Shown: positions 53,298 through 63,799, numbered from the stretch's first letter. The stretch: DNA of 64,000 nt from Paenibacillus turpanensis (GCF_011421635.1 NZ_WTLI01000009.1:1-64000); one strand, 5' to 3'. Notes: a model not told the origin generated them from the sequence alone. Numbers and translations: made by a program.

Positions 53298-55043
53298 ATG
53301 ACGTTGAAACCGATTGAGTTCGATCCGTTCAACCCGGTTGATCGGGAGCTGCTGAAAAAGAGGGAGCGCATCAGCGGGTCCGATATTTTACTGCGTATGC
53401 TGCTATTAGAAGGAGTGGATTGTGTTTTTGGCTACCCCGGAGGGGCGGTCCTGTTTATTTATGATGCCATGTATGGAAACGAGTCTTTTCGGCATTTGCT
53501 GACGCGTCATGAGCAAGGAGCCATTCATGCTGCAGACGGATATGCGCGGGCAACCGGGAAAACCGGAGTGTGCCTAGCTACCTCAGGACCGGGGGCGACA
53601 AATTTGGTTACCGGCATCGCAACCGCCTATATGGATTCCATTCCGCTTGTGATTGTAACCGGAAACGTGGCAACCTCACTGATTGGAACCGATGCCTTTC
53701 AAGAAGCGGATATTGTAGGGATCACCCAGCCGATCACAAAGCACAGCTTTTTTGTACAGCGCGTCGAGGATTTGGCGGTCACGATCCGGAAGGCATTTTT
53801 CATTGCCGGTACGGGAAGAAAAGGGCCGGTGCTCATCGATATCCCTAAAGATGTTTCGGCAGCCGTTACGGAATTCATTTATCCGGAAATGTTTGAAATA
53901 AAGGGATATCGGCCGAATGAGGCGTTAGACATGAAGGCAATCGATCTGCTCGTAGAGGAGGTGCTGGCGGCAAGCAAACCGTTGATCCTAGCCGGCGGCG
54001 GATTGATTCAAGCTGACGCTTCACCAGCATTAACAGAATTTGCGCAGCGGAATCGAATTCCCGTTACAACAACGTTGATGGGTTTGGGCGTTTTTCCGTC
54101 TAGCGATGAGCTTTGGCTCGGAATGCCGGGCATGCATGGCACCTACGCCGCGAATCAGGCGCTGCTGCAGTGTGACCTGCTGATTGCTGTGGGTGCACGT
54201 TTCGATGACCGGGTGACGATGAGGCTCGACGGCTTTGCGCCCCAAAGCAAAATTGTTCATATCGATATCGATGCGGCAGAAATTGCCAAGCTGGTGCCGA
54301 CAGCTCTTGGAATAACGGGGGATGCCAAGGTCATCCTGGAGGAATTAAATCGGCGACTGTGCACCCCTTTGCTGGAAAGGCCTTGGAATGAGCAGGTCCG
54401 AGGCTGGAAGCGGGAGAAGCCGCTGCGATATACAGACAACGGGTCGGAGCTCAAGCCGCAATTCGTTATGGAATTGTTATCGCGAACAACGAATGGCAAG
54501 GCGATCATTACGACCGATGTCGGGCAGCATCAGATGTGGGCCGCGCAATTTTACAAATACAATCATCCCCGTTCTTTTATTACCTCCGGCGGATTGGGTA
54601 CGATGGGCTTTGGCCTGCCGTCGGCAATCGGCGCACAAATTGGGCGGCCGGATCAGCTTGTCATCTCTATTAACGGAGACGGCGGCGTGCAGATGTGCAT
54701 TCAAGAGCTGGCCATATGCGCGATCAACCAAATCCCAGTTAAAATTGTGGTGATTAACAATCAAACGCTTGGGATGATCCGGCAGTGGCAGGAAGTTATT
54801 TACAGTGGGAGGTTCACTCATATTGATCTATCCGGAAGCCCGGATTTTGTAAAGCTGGCGGAAGCATATGGTGTGAAAGGCTTGCGTGCTGCCAGCAAAG
54901 TAGAGGCCGAACAGGTTTGGGAAGCAGCTCTAAATACTCCGGGGCCCGTATTGATCGACTTTATCGTGCCGAAAGACGAATTGGTTCTACCGATGATCCC
55001 GCACGGAAAGACCTTACATGACATGATTCTGGAGGTTGAGTAG
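53298..55043 (+). CDS. ilvB: Acetolactate synthase large subunit
   Basis: 581 residues, ATG after GGAGGG. ThDP enzyme: FGYPGGAVLFIYDAM, the catalytic Glu in TRHEQGAIHAADGYARATG, FAD-domain region, and the ThDP-binding motif GDGGVQMCIQELAI to NNQTLGMIRQWQ. With the small subunit it forms acetolactate or acetohydroxybutyrate for valine, leucine and isoleucine synthesis. An N-terminal extension of about 25 residues (MTLKPIEFDPFNPVDREL) precedes the core. No ilvC or leu genes follow, so this may be a second acetolactate synthase. Confidence 0.92.
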   Translation: MTLKPIEFDPFNPVDRELLKKRERISGSDILLRMLLLEGVDCVFGYPGGAVLFIYDAMYGNESFRHLLTRHEQGAIHAADGYARATGKTGVCLATSGPGATNLVTGIATAYMDSIPLVIVTGNVATSLIGTDAFQEADIVGITQPITKHSFFVQRVEDLAVTIRKAFFIAGTGRKGPVLIDIPKDVSAAVTEFIYPEMFEIKGYRPNEALDMKAIDLLVEEVLAASKPLILAGGGLIQADASPALTEFAQRNRIPVTTTLMGLGVFPSSDELWLGMPGMHGTYAANQALLQCDLLIAVGARFDDRVTMRLDGFAPQSKIVHIDIDAAEIAKLVPTALGITGDAKVILEELNRRLCTPLLERPWNEQVRGWKREKPLRYTDNGSELKPQFVMELLSRTTNGKAIITTDVGQHQMWAAQFYKYNHPRSFITSGGLGTMGFGLPSAIGAQIGRPDQLVISINGDGGVQMCIQELAICAINQIPVKIVVINNQTLGMIRQWQEVIYSGRFTHIDLSGSPDFVKLAEAYGVKGLRAASKVEAEQVWEAALNTPGPVLIDFIVPKDELVLPMIPHGKTLHDMILEVE

Positions 55044-55045
55044 CG

Positions 55046-55540
55046 ATGCGGAAATATACCCTGTCGGTGTTTGTGAACGACCATCCGGGTGTCATGCAGC
55101 GCATTTGCGGCTTGTTCAGCCGAAGAGGCTATAATCTTGAGAGCATAACCGTGGGGGCATCGGAGGAAGCAGGAAAGTCGCGAATGACGATTGTTGTAAA
55201 AGGTCACTGTGCCGAGCTGGAGCAGATGATGAAGCAGCTAACCAAGTTAATCGATGTGATCCACGTAGAGTGTTTAAATGAAAAGGCTTTTCTATCTAGA
55301 GAACTCATGCTGGTGAAATGTGCGGTTGCCCCAGAGAAGCGCCATGAATTAATGAGTCTCGTCGAGACGTTTCGTTATTCGATCATTGATATTGGTCCGC
55401 ACTCTATTATGATTCAAGTGGTGGGAGAGGTCGAGAAGAATGATGCCTTTCTTCGAGTCATTCACTCATACAATCTAAAGGAGATTACACGAACCGGTGA
55501 AACGGCGATGATCCGCAGCTGCCTGGAAGCAAGCGTGTAA
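55046..55540 (+). CDS. ilvN: Acetolactate synthase regulatory subunit
   Basis: 164 residues, two nucleotides after ilvB. ACT domain at the N-terminus: YTLSVFVNDHPGVMQRICGL and FSRRGYNLESITVG, then the C-terminal ALS small-subunit domain. It gives feedback inhibition by valine and raises activity of IlvB. IlvH is an alternative name. Confidence 0.9.
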   Translation: MRKYTLSVFVNDHPGVMQRICGLFSRRGYNLESITVGASEEAGKSRMTIVVKGHCAELEQMMKQLTKLIDVIHVECLNEKAFLSRELMLVKCAVAPEKRHELMSLVETFRYSIIDIGPHSIMIQVVGEVEKNDAFLRVIHSYNLKEITRTGETAMIRSCLEASV

Positions 55541-55629
55541 AAAGCTGCACACCCTTTAGGAGCTCTATGGTATGCTGGGAAGGAATAAGGATATCATCGA
55601 GGCTTAGTAGAATGTGCGGAAAGCGGGAA

Positions 55630-56403
55630 ATGGCCATCATGTACACAAAAGACAGTTTAATGCGGGATCTTATGAACATGGGGATTGATCGACATGGAAC
55701 TCTGCTCGTTCATTCTTCATTTAAAAGTATCGGTGTGGTCGAGGGAGGACCGCACACAGTGTTAGATGCCCTCTCTGAATATATGTCGGAAGGTTTACTT
55801 GTGCTCCCTACCCATACTTGGTCAACGATTAATAGTGAAAACCCGAAATTTTACGTTCAGGACTCGCCGACCTGTGTTGGAGTGCTCACCGAATTATTTC
55901 GTAAACGGCCTGGTGTCATCCGCTCACTCCATCCAACCCATTCTGTCGCAGCTCTCGGAAGGGATGCGGAGGAATTCGTCTCTGGAGATGAAAAGAGCGA
56001 GACCCCCTGCGGCTATCAAACAACGTGGCATAAGCTGCTGCAAAGAAACGCCACGATCATGCTCATAGGAGTCGATTTGCGCCGAAATACATTTATTCAT
56101 GGGGTAGAAGAGTGGGCAGGAATACCGGGCAGGCTTACCGATCATTACGAGAAGCTGTTTACGGTATTGCCTGACGGCACAGAAATCGAGGTTCCCTCGC
56201 GCAGGCATTGTGGAGAAAGCTGGTCCCATTATTACTGGAAAGTAAACGATATTTTTATTAAAGAAGGGGCAATGTATACCGGGCGTTTTGGATTCGCAGA
56301 GACGAGAGTCTGTAATACAGAGAAGATGACGGAGATTCTCTTTGAAATGCTTCACAAAAATCCGAATCTATTTTCCAACGGGGATCCATTACCAAGAGGA
56401 TGA
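55630..56403 (+). CDS. Aminoglycoside N3-acetyltransferase-like protein
   Basis: About 257 residues; the start is probably ATG 55630 or 55639 because upstream codons lack a ribosome binding site. AAC(3) family features: LLVHSSFKSIGVVEGGP, LVLPTHTWS, SLHPTHSVAALG and the catalytic LIGVDLRRNTFIHGVEEWAGIP. Chromosomal relatives such as B. subtilis YokD have this fold without proven drug resistance, so the natural acceptor is uncertain. The His in THSVAALG and the Asp/Glu acceptors are kept. Confidence 0.82.
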   Translation: MAIMYTKDSLMRDLMNMGIDRHGTLLVHSSFKSIGVVEGGPHTVLDALSEYMSEGLLVLPTHTWSTINSENPKFYVQDSPTCVGVLTELFRKRPGVIRSLHPTHSVAALGRDAEEFVSGDEKSETPCGYQTTWHKLLQRNATIMLIGVDLRRNTFIHGVEEWAGIPGRLTDHYEKLFTVLPDGTEIEVPSRRHCGESWSHYYWKVNDIFIKEGAMYTGRFGFAETRVCNTEKMTEILFEMLHKNPNLFSNGDPLPRG

Positions 56404-56436
56404 ACAACTCATATGGAAAGAACGTGAATCTACATT

Positions 56437-57093
56437 ATGAATATCGAAATTACAAGAATTAAGGAACGCAGTGTTTTGTTTACTCACCATGTCCCTTCGG
56501 GTTGGAAGCTGCATGTTCAGCTTATTATGGGGGACCGGTACAATTATTTGATAGATACGGGTTTGGGCTCGTTAAGCATGGCCCCGGTTCTTGAATATTG
56601 CAAGAACAATGATAAATCAACGATTATTATTAATACACACTATCATTGGGATCATATTTGGGGTAACCATGTTTTGAAAGACAGAATCATTGTTTCCCAC
56701 GAGCTGTGCCGGGACATGATTGAAAAGCATTGGGAAGAAATGCTTCAAAAAAACAACCAATATGTATATGGCGATGTAGGGAAGGCCCTCCCTACGCTGA
56801 CAATTAAGAACGAGTTGTATTTTCCGGATGATCAGATCCGATTACTGCATACTCCAGGGCATACCCTGGATTCTATTAGTGTTCTTGACGAGAAGGATGG
56901 GGTTCTGCATGTTGGCGATAACTTTGGTGATTCTGCGGAGTTTTTGCTCCCAAGCCTAGCGTGTGAGAAGGACGTGTACCGGAACACAATTCTAAAGTAC
57001 ATAGAACTGCAAAAGGATTTTGATGCTTTTATATCCGGGCATTATGTTACAAATGACAAGCAGGTCTTTGAAAAGATTTTAGCCTTGCTTTAA
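56437..57093 (+). CDS. MBL-fold metallo-hydrolase
   Basis: 218 residues. Zinc motif THYHWDHIWGN (HxHxDH), then TPGHTLDSIS, GDNFGDSAE and a final ISGHYVTN. This is the metallo-beta-lactamase fold with two metal sites, of the glyoxalase II/thioesterase-like kind. It lies 33 nt after the AAC(3)-like gene and may share its transcript. Substrate unknown. Confidence 0.82.
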   Translation: MNIEITRIKERSVLFTHHVPSGWKLHVQLIMGDRYNYLIDTGLGSLSMAPVLEYCKNNDKSTIIINTHYHWDHIWGNHVLKDRIIVSHELCRDMIEKHWEEMLQKNNQYVYGDVGKALPTLTIKNELYFPDDQIRLLHTPGHTLDSISVLDEKDGVLHVGDNFGDSAEFLLPSLACEKDVYRNTILKYIELQKDFDAFISGHYVTNDKQVFEKILALL

Positions 57094-57115
57094 GCTGCGG
57101 TAAGTAGAGCAGATA

Positions 57116-57168
57116 GCTTCGATTCGTGGAACAGGGTGATCTTTCCTGCATGAATCGAGGCTTTTTTT
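57116..57168 (+). terminator. Rho-independent terminator after the metallo-hydrolase
   Basis: GCTTCGATTCGTG (57116-57128) pairs with CATGAATCGAGGC (57149-57161), then seven T. The stretch 57169-57503 otherwise holds only the pectate lyase promoter region and is AT-rich. Confidence 0.8.
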
Positions 57169-57297
57169 ATCGTGGGTCGAGCAGCGACTGCAGAAAAAGA
57201 GTGCGACGTTTGTAGGAGGCGGCAGTGATCAATAGTTCGTTATAAATATACCATTTGTTACATAAAAAAATTAAGTTAATCGTTTTCTAATCTTTTA

Positions 57298-57326
57298 TTG
57301 ACATATCTAGACATTTTATGATTACA
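57298..57326 (+). promoter_or_regulatory. Candidate promoter of the pectate lyase gene
   Basis: A consensus TTGACA (57298-57303), 17-bp spacer, ATTACA (57321-57326), within a very AT-rich stretch, about 180 nt before the start codon. The long leader could hold control elements; no clear CcpA site was found. Confidence 0.45.
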
Positions 57327-57503
57327 TAAAATTACCAAGGTTACTTCCACTTCATGCCGTGGGATTTCCATTTTTATGAAGGGATGGACCTGGGGTGAGA
57401 GCTTTACATCTTTCTTATAAGGGGGGAGGAGAGGGAAACATCGCAGTCTTTTGGAAGCGATTTCAATTCTTGTCTTTGACTAATGAAATACGGAGGGAAC
57501 GTA

Positions 57504-59636
57504 ATGAAAAAAAGGATGAACAAGGTAATCAGTCTAATATTGTTGTATTCACTGACGCTATCTTTGTTTGTAGGCGGCTTCGTAAATACAACTGTATCTG
57601 CTGCCGGTTTTTCTATCTCCAACAGTGGAGGGTGGTTTGAAACAGCCTATGTCGAATGGTCACCTGTAAGTAATGCGGAAGGGTATAACGTTTATGTGAA
57701 GCCTGCAAGTGCGTCAGATTCCCAATATAAACAAATCGATACTGAACTCATCCGTAGATACCCTACATATTGGAGAGCTGATGCTGTAGGGCTTGCGGCT
57801 GGAAATTATGTAATGAAAGTAGAAGCGATGCTTTCGGGTGGTTCCACCGTAAGTGCGGTTACAAACACGTTGACGGTAGCGGCACATGACCGATCTGGAT
57901 TTGCTTTTGCAGCAAACTCACAATACGGCACAGGTTCAGGCGCTTATCATGATGACGGTACTCTTAAAGCTGGTGCTCAGGTAATTTATGTGACATCCGA
58001 GACAGCACAAACCGTAACTCTTGATGTAAAGGTAAGCAGCTCAGGTTCTGTACAAACCGGTGTGGGTATTGGTGAAATTTTGGCACTGAGACAAAAAGGC
58101 TATGATACGACGCCTCTCGCCATCCGATTTATCGGAAAAGTAACAGCTGCTGATATGAGTGGACAACTGAACGGCAGCGGTTATCTTCAAGTAAAAGGTA
58201 AAAGTAACTATTCAGAAATGAATATGACGTTTGAAGGAATCGGACAAGACGCGTATGCCTATGGATGGGGGTTGCTGCTTCGTTATGTCGGTAATGTAGA
58301 AGTTAGAAACTTAGGTATCGCCCTATTCCCCGACGATGGAATTTCCCTTGATACAGGTAATGTGAATGTTTGGCTGCATCATAACGATATTTTCTATGGA
58401 ACGGCTGGAGGAGATGCGGACCAAGCAAAAGGCGATGGTTCAACGGATCTTAAAAAAGGATCTACCTATATTACCATTTCTTACAATCACTATTGGGATG
58501 CCGGAAAAGCGTCTCTGGTCGGTTTGAGTGAATCAACGGAATTTTTTGTAACCCTACATCATAACTGGTTTGACCATTCCGACTCCCGTCATCCGCGTAT
58601 AAGAGTGGCCTCTGTTCATATCTATAATAACTTCTTTGATGGAGTTTCAAAGTATGGGGTTGGGACTACGACAGGAAGCTCAGCCTTTGTCGAAGCCAAT
58701 TACTTTAGAAATACGAAATATCCAATGCTGAGCTCCTTGCAGGGTACGGATGCATTAGGAGACGGAACGTTCTCCGGTGAAGATGGCGGTATGATTAAAG
58801 CATACAATAACATCATTGTTGATGCTGCAAGTCTTATTTATGCAAACTCCAATGCAGGAACAGCTGCAGCTGATGCAAGTTCATTTGATGCATATTTAGC
58901 TTCGTCCAGAAATGAAGCCGTTCCAAGCTCATACCAAACAGTAGTAGGTGGAACATCCTATAATAACTTCGATACCCGTATCGATTTGGGCGTCGACGCT
59001 GCTGATATTGACAACGTAAGCGATGTTGAACAAATTGTTACGGCAGAAGCTGGACGCTTAAACAAGGGAGATTTTACTTGGGAATTTAATGATTCAGTGG
59101 ATGATGCATCGTCTAGCCTTAATACAGCACTCATGTCGAAAATAAAAAACTATACGAGTGCCCTTGTTTCTGTTGGGGGGAACTCAACGGAGAACCCAAC
59201 GGATCCGACGGAGCCGACAGATCCAACAGAGCCAACTGATCCGACAGACCCAACAGACCCAACAAATCCAACGGACCCGACTGATCCGACAGATCCGACA
59301 ACTGGAGAGTATGTTCATAACTTTACAACAGATGGAAAAGCGAGCGACTTCTTCGCGATTCAAGGGAACCTTTCCACAAGTAAGGGAACGGTGGTCTACA
59401 ATGGCTTAACATTAACCCAATGCTTGAAAATCGAAAGCTCGACCAAAATTGAGTTTACGACCACAGAAAATGCAACTTTAACATTAGTATTTAATACAGC
59501 AGACGGTACAAAAATCAAGATCGATGGAACAAGTTATGCCATGCAGGATGGTGTGGTACGTGTAGACCTTCAGCCGGGCGCACATACCATTACAAAAGAT
59601 GAAGTTACGAATCTGTATTACATGGAGCTAGAATAA
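57504..59636 (+). CDS. Secreted pectate lyase (PL1) with DPT linker and C-terminal domain
   Basis: About 710 residues from the ATG at 57504 (GGAGGG upstream). Signal peptide ends near VSAAGF. A fibronectin-like domain (to about 110) is followed by a PL1 right-handed beta-helix: WLHHNDIF, ISYNHYWDAGKAS, LHHNWFDHSDSRHPRIR with the likely catalytic Arg, and VHIYNNFFDGVSKYG. An Asp/Glu-Pro-Thr linker joins a C-terminal beta domain (YVHNFTTDGKASDFFAIQGN) seen in other clostridial and paenibacillar pectinases. It cleaves polygalacturonate by beta-elimination outside the cell, with Ca2+. Confidence 0.88.
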   Translation: MKKRMNKVISLILLYSLTLSLFVGGFVNTTVSAAGFSISNSGGWFETAYVEWSPVSNAEGYNVYVKPASASDSQYKQIDTELIRRYPTYWRADAVGLAAGNYVMKVEAMLSGGSTVSAVTNTLTVAAHDRSGFAFAANSQYGTGSGAYHDDGTLKAGAQVIYVTSETAQTVTLDVKVSSSGSVQTGVGIGEILALRQKGYDTTPLAIRFIGKVTAADMSGQLNGSGYLQVKGKSNYSEMNMTFEGIGQDAYAYGWGLLLRYVGNVEVRNLGIALFPDDGISLDTGNVNVWLHHNDIFYGTAGGDADQAKGDGSTDLKKGSTYITISYNHYWDAGKASLVGLSESTEFFVTLHHNWFDHSDSRHPRIRVASVHIYNNFFDGVSKYGVGTTTGSSAFVEANYFRNTKYPMLSSLQGTDALGDGTFSGEDGGMIKAYNNIIVDAASLIYANSNAGTAAADASSFDAYLASSRNEAVPSSYQTVVGGTSYNNFDTRIDLGVDAADIDNVSDVEQIVTAEAGRLNKGDFTWEFNDSVDDASSSLNTALMSKIKNYTSALVSVGGNSTENPTDPTEPTDPTEPTDPTDPTDPTNPTDPTDPTDPTTGEYVHNFTTDGKASDFFAIQGNLSTSKGTVVYNGLTLTQCLKIESSTKIEFTTTENATLTLVFNTADGTKIKIDGTSYAMQDGVVRVDLQPGAHTITKDEVTNLYYMELE
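59193..59307 (+). repeat. Low-complexity Asp/Glu-Pro-Thr linker coding repeat
   Basis: Triplets encoding DPT and EPT (also NPT) repeat about a dozen times within the pectate lyase. Such linkers are flexible and separate catalytic and accessory domains. The 9-bp period makes it a likely slippage site. Confidence 0.85.
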
Positions 59637-59659
59637 TAATACAATTATAATTTGATAAG

Positions 59660-59706
59660 AGCTGCCAACTGTATTGCGATATTTGCATACAGTTGGCAGC
59701 TTTTTT
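59660..59706 (+). terminator. Rho-independent terminator of the pectate lyase gene
   Basis: AGCTGCCAACTGTAT pairs with ATACAGTTGGCAGCT across a 12-nt loop, followed by six T. Perfect 15-bp stem. Confidence 0.92.
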
Positions 59707-59903
59707 GTCTCTTCACGTTCAAACAGGGAATCGGCTCTATCGAAGAGCTAAATGGTGTTATGCCATTGAGGATATCATGATTTTTTAGTGCAATTAACCA
59801 ATATAACTAAAAAAATATGAAATTAATACTTGCAGACACCGTTGGATTGGGGTTATTGTCGAATCATTGGGAATTTTATCTAATGAAGGAAGGCGGAAAT
59901 GAC

Positions 59904-61010
59904 ATGGGGAATGATACGATTATACGTTTTGATAAAGTAACGAAAAGGTATGAGGACGTAGTCGTTCTAGATAAGGTGAGCTTCGAGATTGAGAGAGGTA
60001 AATTTTACACGCTGCTGGGCCCTTCGGGCTGCGGAAAGACGACGATCCTGCGGCTGATTGCAGGTTTTATGGAGCCGACGGAAGGCAGCATTATGTGGGA
60101 CGATAAGGTTATCAATCATGTTCCGGCGAATGAGCGGCAGGTTAATACCGTGTTTCAGGATTATGCGCTGTTCCCACATCTGAATGTGTTTGAGAATGTC
60201 GCCTTCGGACTAAGGATCAAGAAGCTGAAAAACAACGTGATCAAAGAAAAGGTGCAGGACGCGCTGAAGTTTGTCAACCTCGAAGGGTATGAGGATCGCG
60301 AGATTCATGAGATGTCGGGCGGTCAAAGGCAGCGCGTAGCGATAGCGCGGGCGATCGTGAACGAGCCGCGGATTATCCTGTTGGATGAGCCTTTATCGGC
60401 ACTAGATTTGAAGCTTCGGACCGATATGCAATATGAGCTGAGAGAACTTCAGCGCAGACTTGGCATTACGTTTATTTTCGTCACGCACGACCAAGAAGAG
60501 GCGCTCGCGATGTCTGACGAAATTTTCGTTCTCAACAAGGGACGGATTGAGCAAAGCGGTACTCCTACGGACATCTATGATGAGCCGATCAATAGGTTCG
60601 TCGCAGACTTTATCGGGGAATCTAATATTGTGAGAGGGCGAATGATACAAGACTATCAGGTCGAATTTGCAGAAAAGGTATTTGAATGCGTTGACGGCGG
60701 TTTGCAGCCGAACGAGCCAGTAGAGATTGTCATCCGCCCTGAGGATCTCGAAATCACAATGCCGGATCAGGGCAAGCTGCAGGTGAATGTGGATACGCAG
60801 TTGTTCCGCGGAGTCCATTATGAAATTTGCTGCTACGACGATGCAGGAAACGAATGGCTCGTCCATTCGACCAAGAAAGTAACGGTTGGCTCTCGAATCG
60901 GACTCGATTTCGAACCGGCAGCGATTCATGTTATGCGGTTTGGTGAGTCGGAGGAGGAGTTCGACAAGCGGCTGGAGGCTTACACGGAAGACGGCGGTGA
61001 GCGAGAATGA
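59904..61010 (+). CDS. potA: Spermidine/putrescine ABC transporter ATP-binding protein
   Basis: About 368 residues from the ATG at 59904 (GGAAGGCGG upstream); 29 codons upstream are not needed. Walker [10 protein letters not shown] at 39-47, signature [14 protein letters not shown], Walker [13 protein letters not shown], then a C-terminal TOBE-like regulatory domain ([13 protein letters not shown]). Followed by potB with a 4-nt overlap. The gene order ATPase, two permeases, binding protein and the PotD match make polyamine import the best call. Confidence 0.9.
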   Translation: MGNDTIIRFDKVTKRYEDVVVLDKVSFEIERGKFYTLLGPSGCGKTTILRLIAGFMEPTEGSIMWDDKVINHVPANERQVNTVFQDYALFPHLNVFENVAFGLRIKKLKNNVIKEKVQDALKFVNLEGYEDREIHEMSGGQRQRVAIARAIVNEPRIILLDEPLSALDLKLRTDMQYELRELQRRLGITFIFVTHDQEEALAMSDEIFVLNKGRIEQSGTPTDIYDEPINRFVADFIGESNIVRGRMIQDYQVEFAEKVFECVDGGLQPNEPVEIVIRPEDLEITMPDQGKLQVNVDTQLFRGVHYEICCYDDAGNEWLVHSTKKVTVGSRIGLDFEPAAIHVMRFGESEEEFDKRLEAYTEDGGERE

Positions 61011-61825
61011 ACAATCAAATTCGGAGTATTTACTACATCCCATATTTATTGTGGATTGTTCTCTTCGTTGTCGCGCCTATGATTCTTATCGTTTATTATT
61101 CCTTCCATGACATGGAAGGTGGCCTTAGTCTGGATAATTACAGCAAGTTTTTCACACCTGTCTATTTGGAAATGTCGTTAAGTTCTTTCTTTTATGCAGC
61201 TCTAATTACATTTTTCTCCTTGCTCGTAGCGTATCCTGCGGCCTATCTGCTCACCAAGCTCAAGCATAAGGAGCTTTGGCTGCTGCTGATTATCCTGCCT
61301 ACCTGGATTAACCTTCTGCTGAAGGCATATGCATTTCTGGGCATTATGGGGACATATGGCCCGTTAAACATGCTGCTTGAGGCACTTGGTTTCGGACGGC
61401 AGCAGCTGTTGTTTACGGATTTTAGCTTCATTTTTACTGCGGTGTATATTTTCATTCCGTTTATGATTCTGCCTATCTTCAATTCTCTTGAAAAGCTAAA
61501 TCCTACACTTGTAGACGCGGCGCGTGATCTTGGATCATCCGGTTGGACAACCTTTCGCAAAGTGATCCTCCCCTTAACGCTTTCAGGAGTGAAGACGGGC
61601 TGCCAGGCGGTATTCATTCCGTCGTTGTCGCTGTTTATGATTACACGTCTTATTACCGGCAACCGAGTGATTACGCTTGGAACGGCGATTGAGCAGCATT
61701 TTCTCGTCACGATGGATTGGGGAATGGGGGCGACCATTGCCGTGTTTCTGATTTTGATCATGGCTGCAGTGATGTTTGCTCTAGGAGATAAGAAAAAGGA
61801 GGTGCGTGTGCGCCATGAGCCGTAA
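61007..61825 (+). CDS. potB: Spermidine/putrescine ABC transporter permease
   Basis: 272 residues, six membrane segments. The cytoplasmic EAA-like loop is [28 protein letters not shown], which contacts PotA. The N-terminus starts [17 protein letters not shown]. It overlaps both potA (4 nt) and potC (11 nt), so expression is tightly coupled. Confidence 0.9.
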   Translation: MNNQIRSIYYIPYLLWIVLFVVAPMILIVYYSFHDMEGGLSLDNYSKFFTPVYLEMSLSSFFYAALITFFSLLVAYPAAYLLTKLKHKELWLLLIILPTWINLLLKAYAFLGIMGTYGPLNMLLEALGFGRQQLLFTDFSFIFTAVYIFIPFMILPIFNSLEKLNPTLVDAARDLGSSGWTTFRKVILPLTLSGVKTGCQAVFIPSLSLFMITRLITGNRVITLGTAIEQHFLVTMDWGMGATIAVFLILIMAAVMFALGDKKKEVRVRHEP

Positions 61826-62642
61826 ATATCAATGGTCTTACTTGTATTTGGTTGCAGTGTTCGCGGTGCTCTACGCACCTATCGCCTACCTTATTTTTTA
61901 TTCATTTAACAGCGGCGGCAACATGCACACGTTTGAAGGCTTTACGCTGGATTGGTACAAGGAAGTGTTTCAGGATACGAGATTGCTGATCATTGTGCTG
62001 AATACGGCGGCAGTAGCGCTGTTGTCCTCTGCAATTTCCACGATTATCGGTATTTTTGGCGCCATGTTCATTCACAATATCCGAAAAACACGGATGCGCA
62101 GTACGGTGCTGACGTTAAACAACGTGCTCATTGTGAGTTCGGATGTCGTGATTGGGGCTTCTTTTCTAATCTTGTTCACGATGCTTGGGATAAGTTTGGG
62201 CTTCTATTCCGTGCTGCTGTCTCATATCGCCTTCAGCATTCCGATTGCGGTGCTGATGATCCTTCCGAAGCTGCAGGAGATGAGTCCGACGCTTGTAGAC
62301 GCGGCACGTGATCTTGGCGCCAACCGCATGAATGTGCTGTCCAAGGTTATTCTTCCGATGATTAGGCCGGGGATCTTCAGCGCTTTCTTCATGGGGCTCA
62401 CGTATTCGCTGGATGATTTTGCCGTAACCTTCTTTGTAACGGGAAGCGGGTTTTCCACTCTGTCAGTTGAAATTTATTCTAGGGCGAAGCAGGGGATTTC
62501 TCCTTCGATTAATGCGCTTTCTACACTGATTTTCTTAGTTACCCTTGTTCTGGTGCTGGGGTATTACTATACGCAGCGCCGAAGAACTTTAGCTGCACGG
62601 GCCGCAAGAGCGGCACAGGCTGGAGGTGAGTTGGGCCAATGA
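61815..62642 (+). CDS. potC: Spermidine/putrescine ABC transporter permease
   Basis: About 275 residues from the ATG at 61815, 10 nt after GGAGGT. Six membrane segments and the EAA loop [22 protein letters not shown]. Sequence SLDDFAVTFFVTGSG is typical of PotC. Its stop overlaps potD by 4 nt. The C-terminal tail is Ala/Arg-rich. Confidence 0.9.
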   Translation: MSRKYQWSYLYLVAVFAVLYAPIAYLIFYSFNSGGNMHTFEGFTLDWYKEVFQDTRLLIIVLNTAAVALLSSAISTIIGIFGAMFIHNIRKTRMRSTVLTLNNVLIVSSDVVIGASFLILFTMLGISLGFYSVLLSHIAFSIPIAVLMILPKLQEMSPTLVDAARDLGANRMNVLSKVILPMIRPGIFSAFFMGLTYSLDDFAVTFFVTGSGFSTLSVEIYSRAKQGISPSINALSTLIFLVTLVLVLGYYYTQRRRTLAARAARAAQAGGELGQ

Positions 62643-63712
62643 AGCCTTTAGTTCGCATGTTTGCCATTGTATTTGTGGTGGCTATAGGAATCCTGTATTG
62701 GATTCAATATTTGAATACGTCGGAGGGGTACTCAGGCGACAATACACTCACAGTGTACAACTGGGGGGACTACATTGATCCGGAGCTGATTGAGCAATTC
62801 GAAGAGCAGTCAGGGATGAAAGTGATCTATCAGACGTTCGACTCGAATGAAGCGATGATGACGAAGATCAAGCAGGGCGGGACCGTGTACGATGTCGCCG
62901 TGCCGTCCGAGTATGCGATAGACAAAATGAAACAGGAAGGCTTACTGTACAAGCTTGACCCGTCCAAGCTGCCGAATCTGGGCAACATCAATGAGCGGTT
63001 CATGGACTTGCCGTTTGATCCGGGCAACGAGTATTCGGTACCGTATTTCTGGGGGACCGTGGGCATCGTGTATAATCCGGAGCTTTTGGACGGTAAGAAG
63101 CTAACCGGCTGGAATGATCTGTGGGATGAGTCCTTACGCAATGAAATTTTGCTGGCGGATGGGGCGCGAGAGGTAATGGGCTTTGCGCTGAACAGTCTCA
63201 GCTATTCGCTTAATGATACGAATGATGATCATCTGGTGGAGGCAAAGCAAAAGCTTGAGAAGCTGACACCGAATGTAAAGGCGATCGTCGGCGACGAAAT
63301 CAAGATGCTGCTTGCTGCCGAGGAGGCGGCAATCGGGGTCGTTTGGTCGGGAGATGCTTCGGAGATCATCAGCGAGAATGAGAAGCTGGATTATGTTGTG
63401 CCTTCGGAAGGGACAAACCTGTGGTTCGACAACATGGTCATTCCTAGGACCGCTCGCAACATCGACGGCGCGCATCAGTTTATCAATTTTATGCTCGATG
63501 CCGAAGTAGCCGCACAAAATGCCGAGTATGTCGGCTATTCCACGCCGAATGAGGAGGCGCTTGCGATCATGCCGGAGGAGATCACCGAGGACGAGCGCTT
63601 TTACCCTTCGGAGGAAATGACGGCAAAGCTTGAGGTTTATGAAAACCTGGGGAAAACGATGCTCGCGAGGTACAATGAGCTGTTCTTGGAATTCAAGATG
63701 CATAGAAAGTAA
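62639..63712 (+). CDS. potD: Polyamine-binding protein, membrane anchored without lipobox
   Basis: 357 residues. Polyamine-binding features: LTVYNWGDYIDPELIEQFEEQSG at the start of the mature part, then YDVAVPSEYAIDKM, YFWGTVGIVYN and GVVWSGDASEII. The N-terminus is MKPLVRMFAIVFVVAIGILYW: a single hydrophobic segment with no Cys, so there is no lipoprotein site. It should stay anchored by an uncleaved helix, or be released. Last gene of potABCD. Confidence 0.88.
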   Translation: MKPLVRMFAIVFVVAIGILYWIQYLNTSEGYSGDNTLTVYNWGDYIDPELIEQFEEQSGMKVIYQTFDSNEAMMTKIKQGGTVYDVAVPSEYAIDKMKQEGLLYKLDPSKLPNLGNINERFMDLPFDPGNEYSVPYFWGTVGIVYNPELLDGKKLTGWNDLWDESLRNEILLADGAREVMGFALNSLSYSLNDTNDDHLVEAKQKLEKLTPNVKAIVGDEIKMLLAAEEAAIGVVWSGDASEIISENEKLDYVVPSEGTNLWFDNMVIPRTARNIDGAHQFINFMLDAEVAAQNAEYVGYSTPNEEALAIMPEEITEDERFYPSEEMTAKLEVYENLGKTMLARYNELFLEFKMHRK

Positions 63713-63799
63713 GTGGCGCAGACGTGAAAATGGCCACTAGGTATTGAGTGGCGTCCCAAGAATTATGTTTGTAATAGGTTAACGGAAACACAGCGGCGG

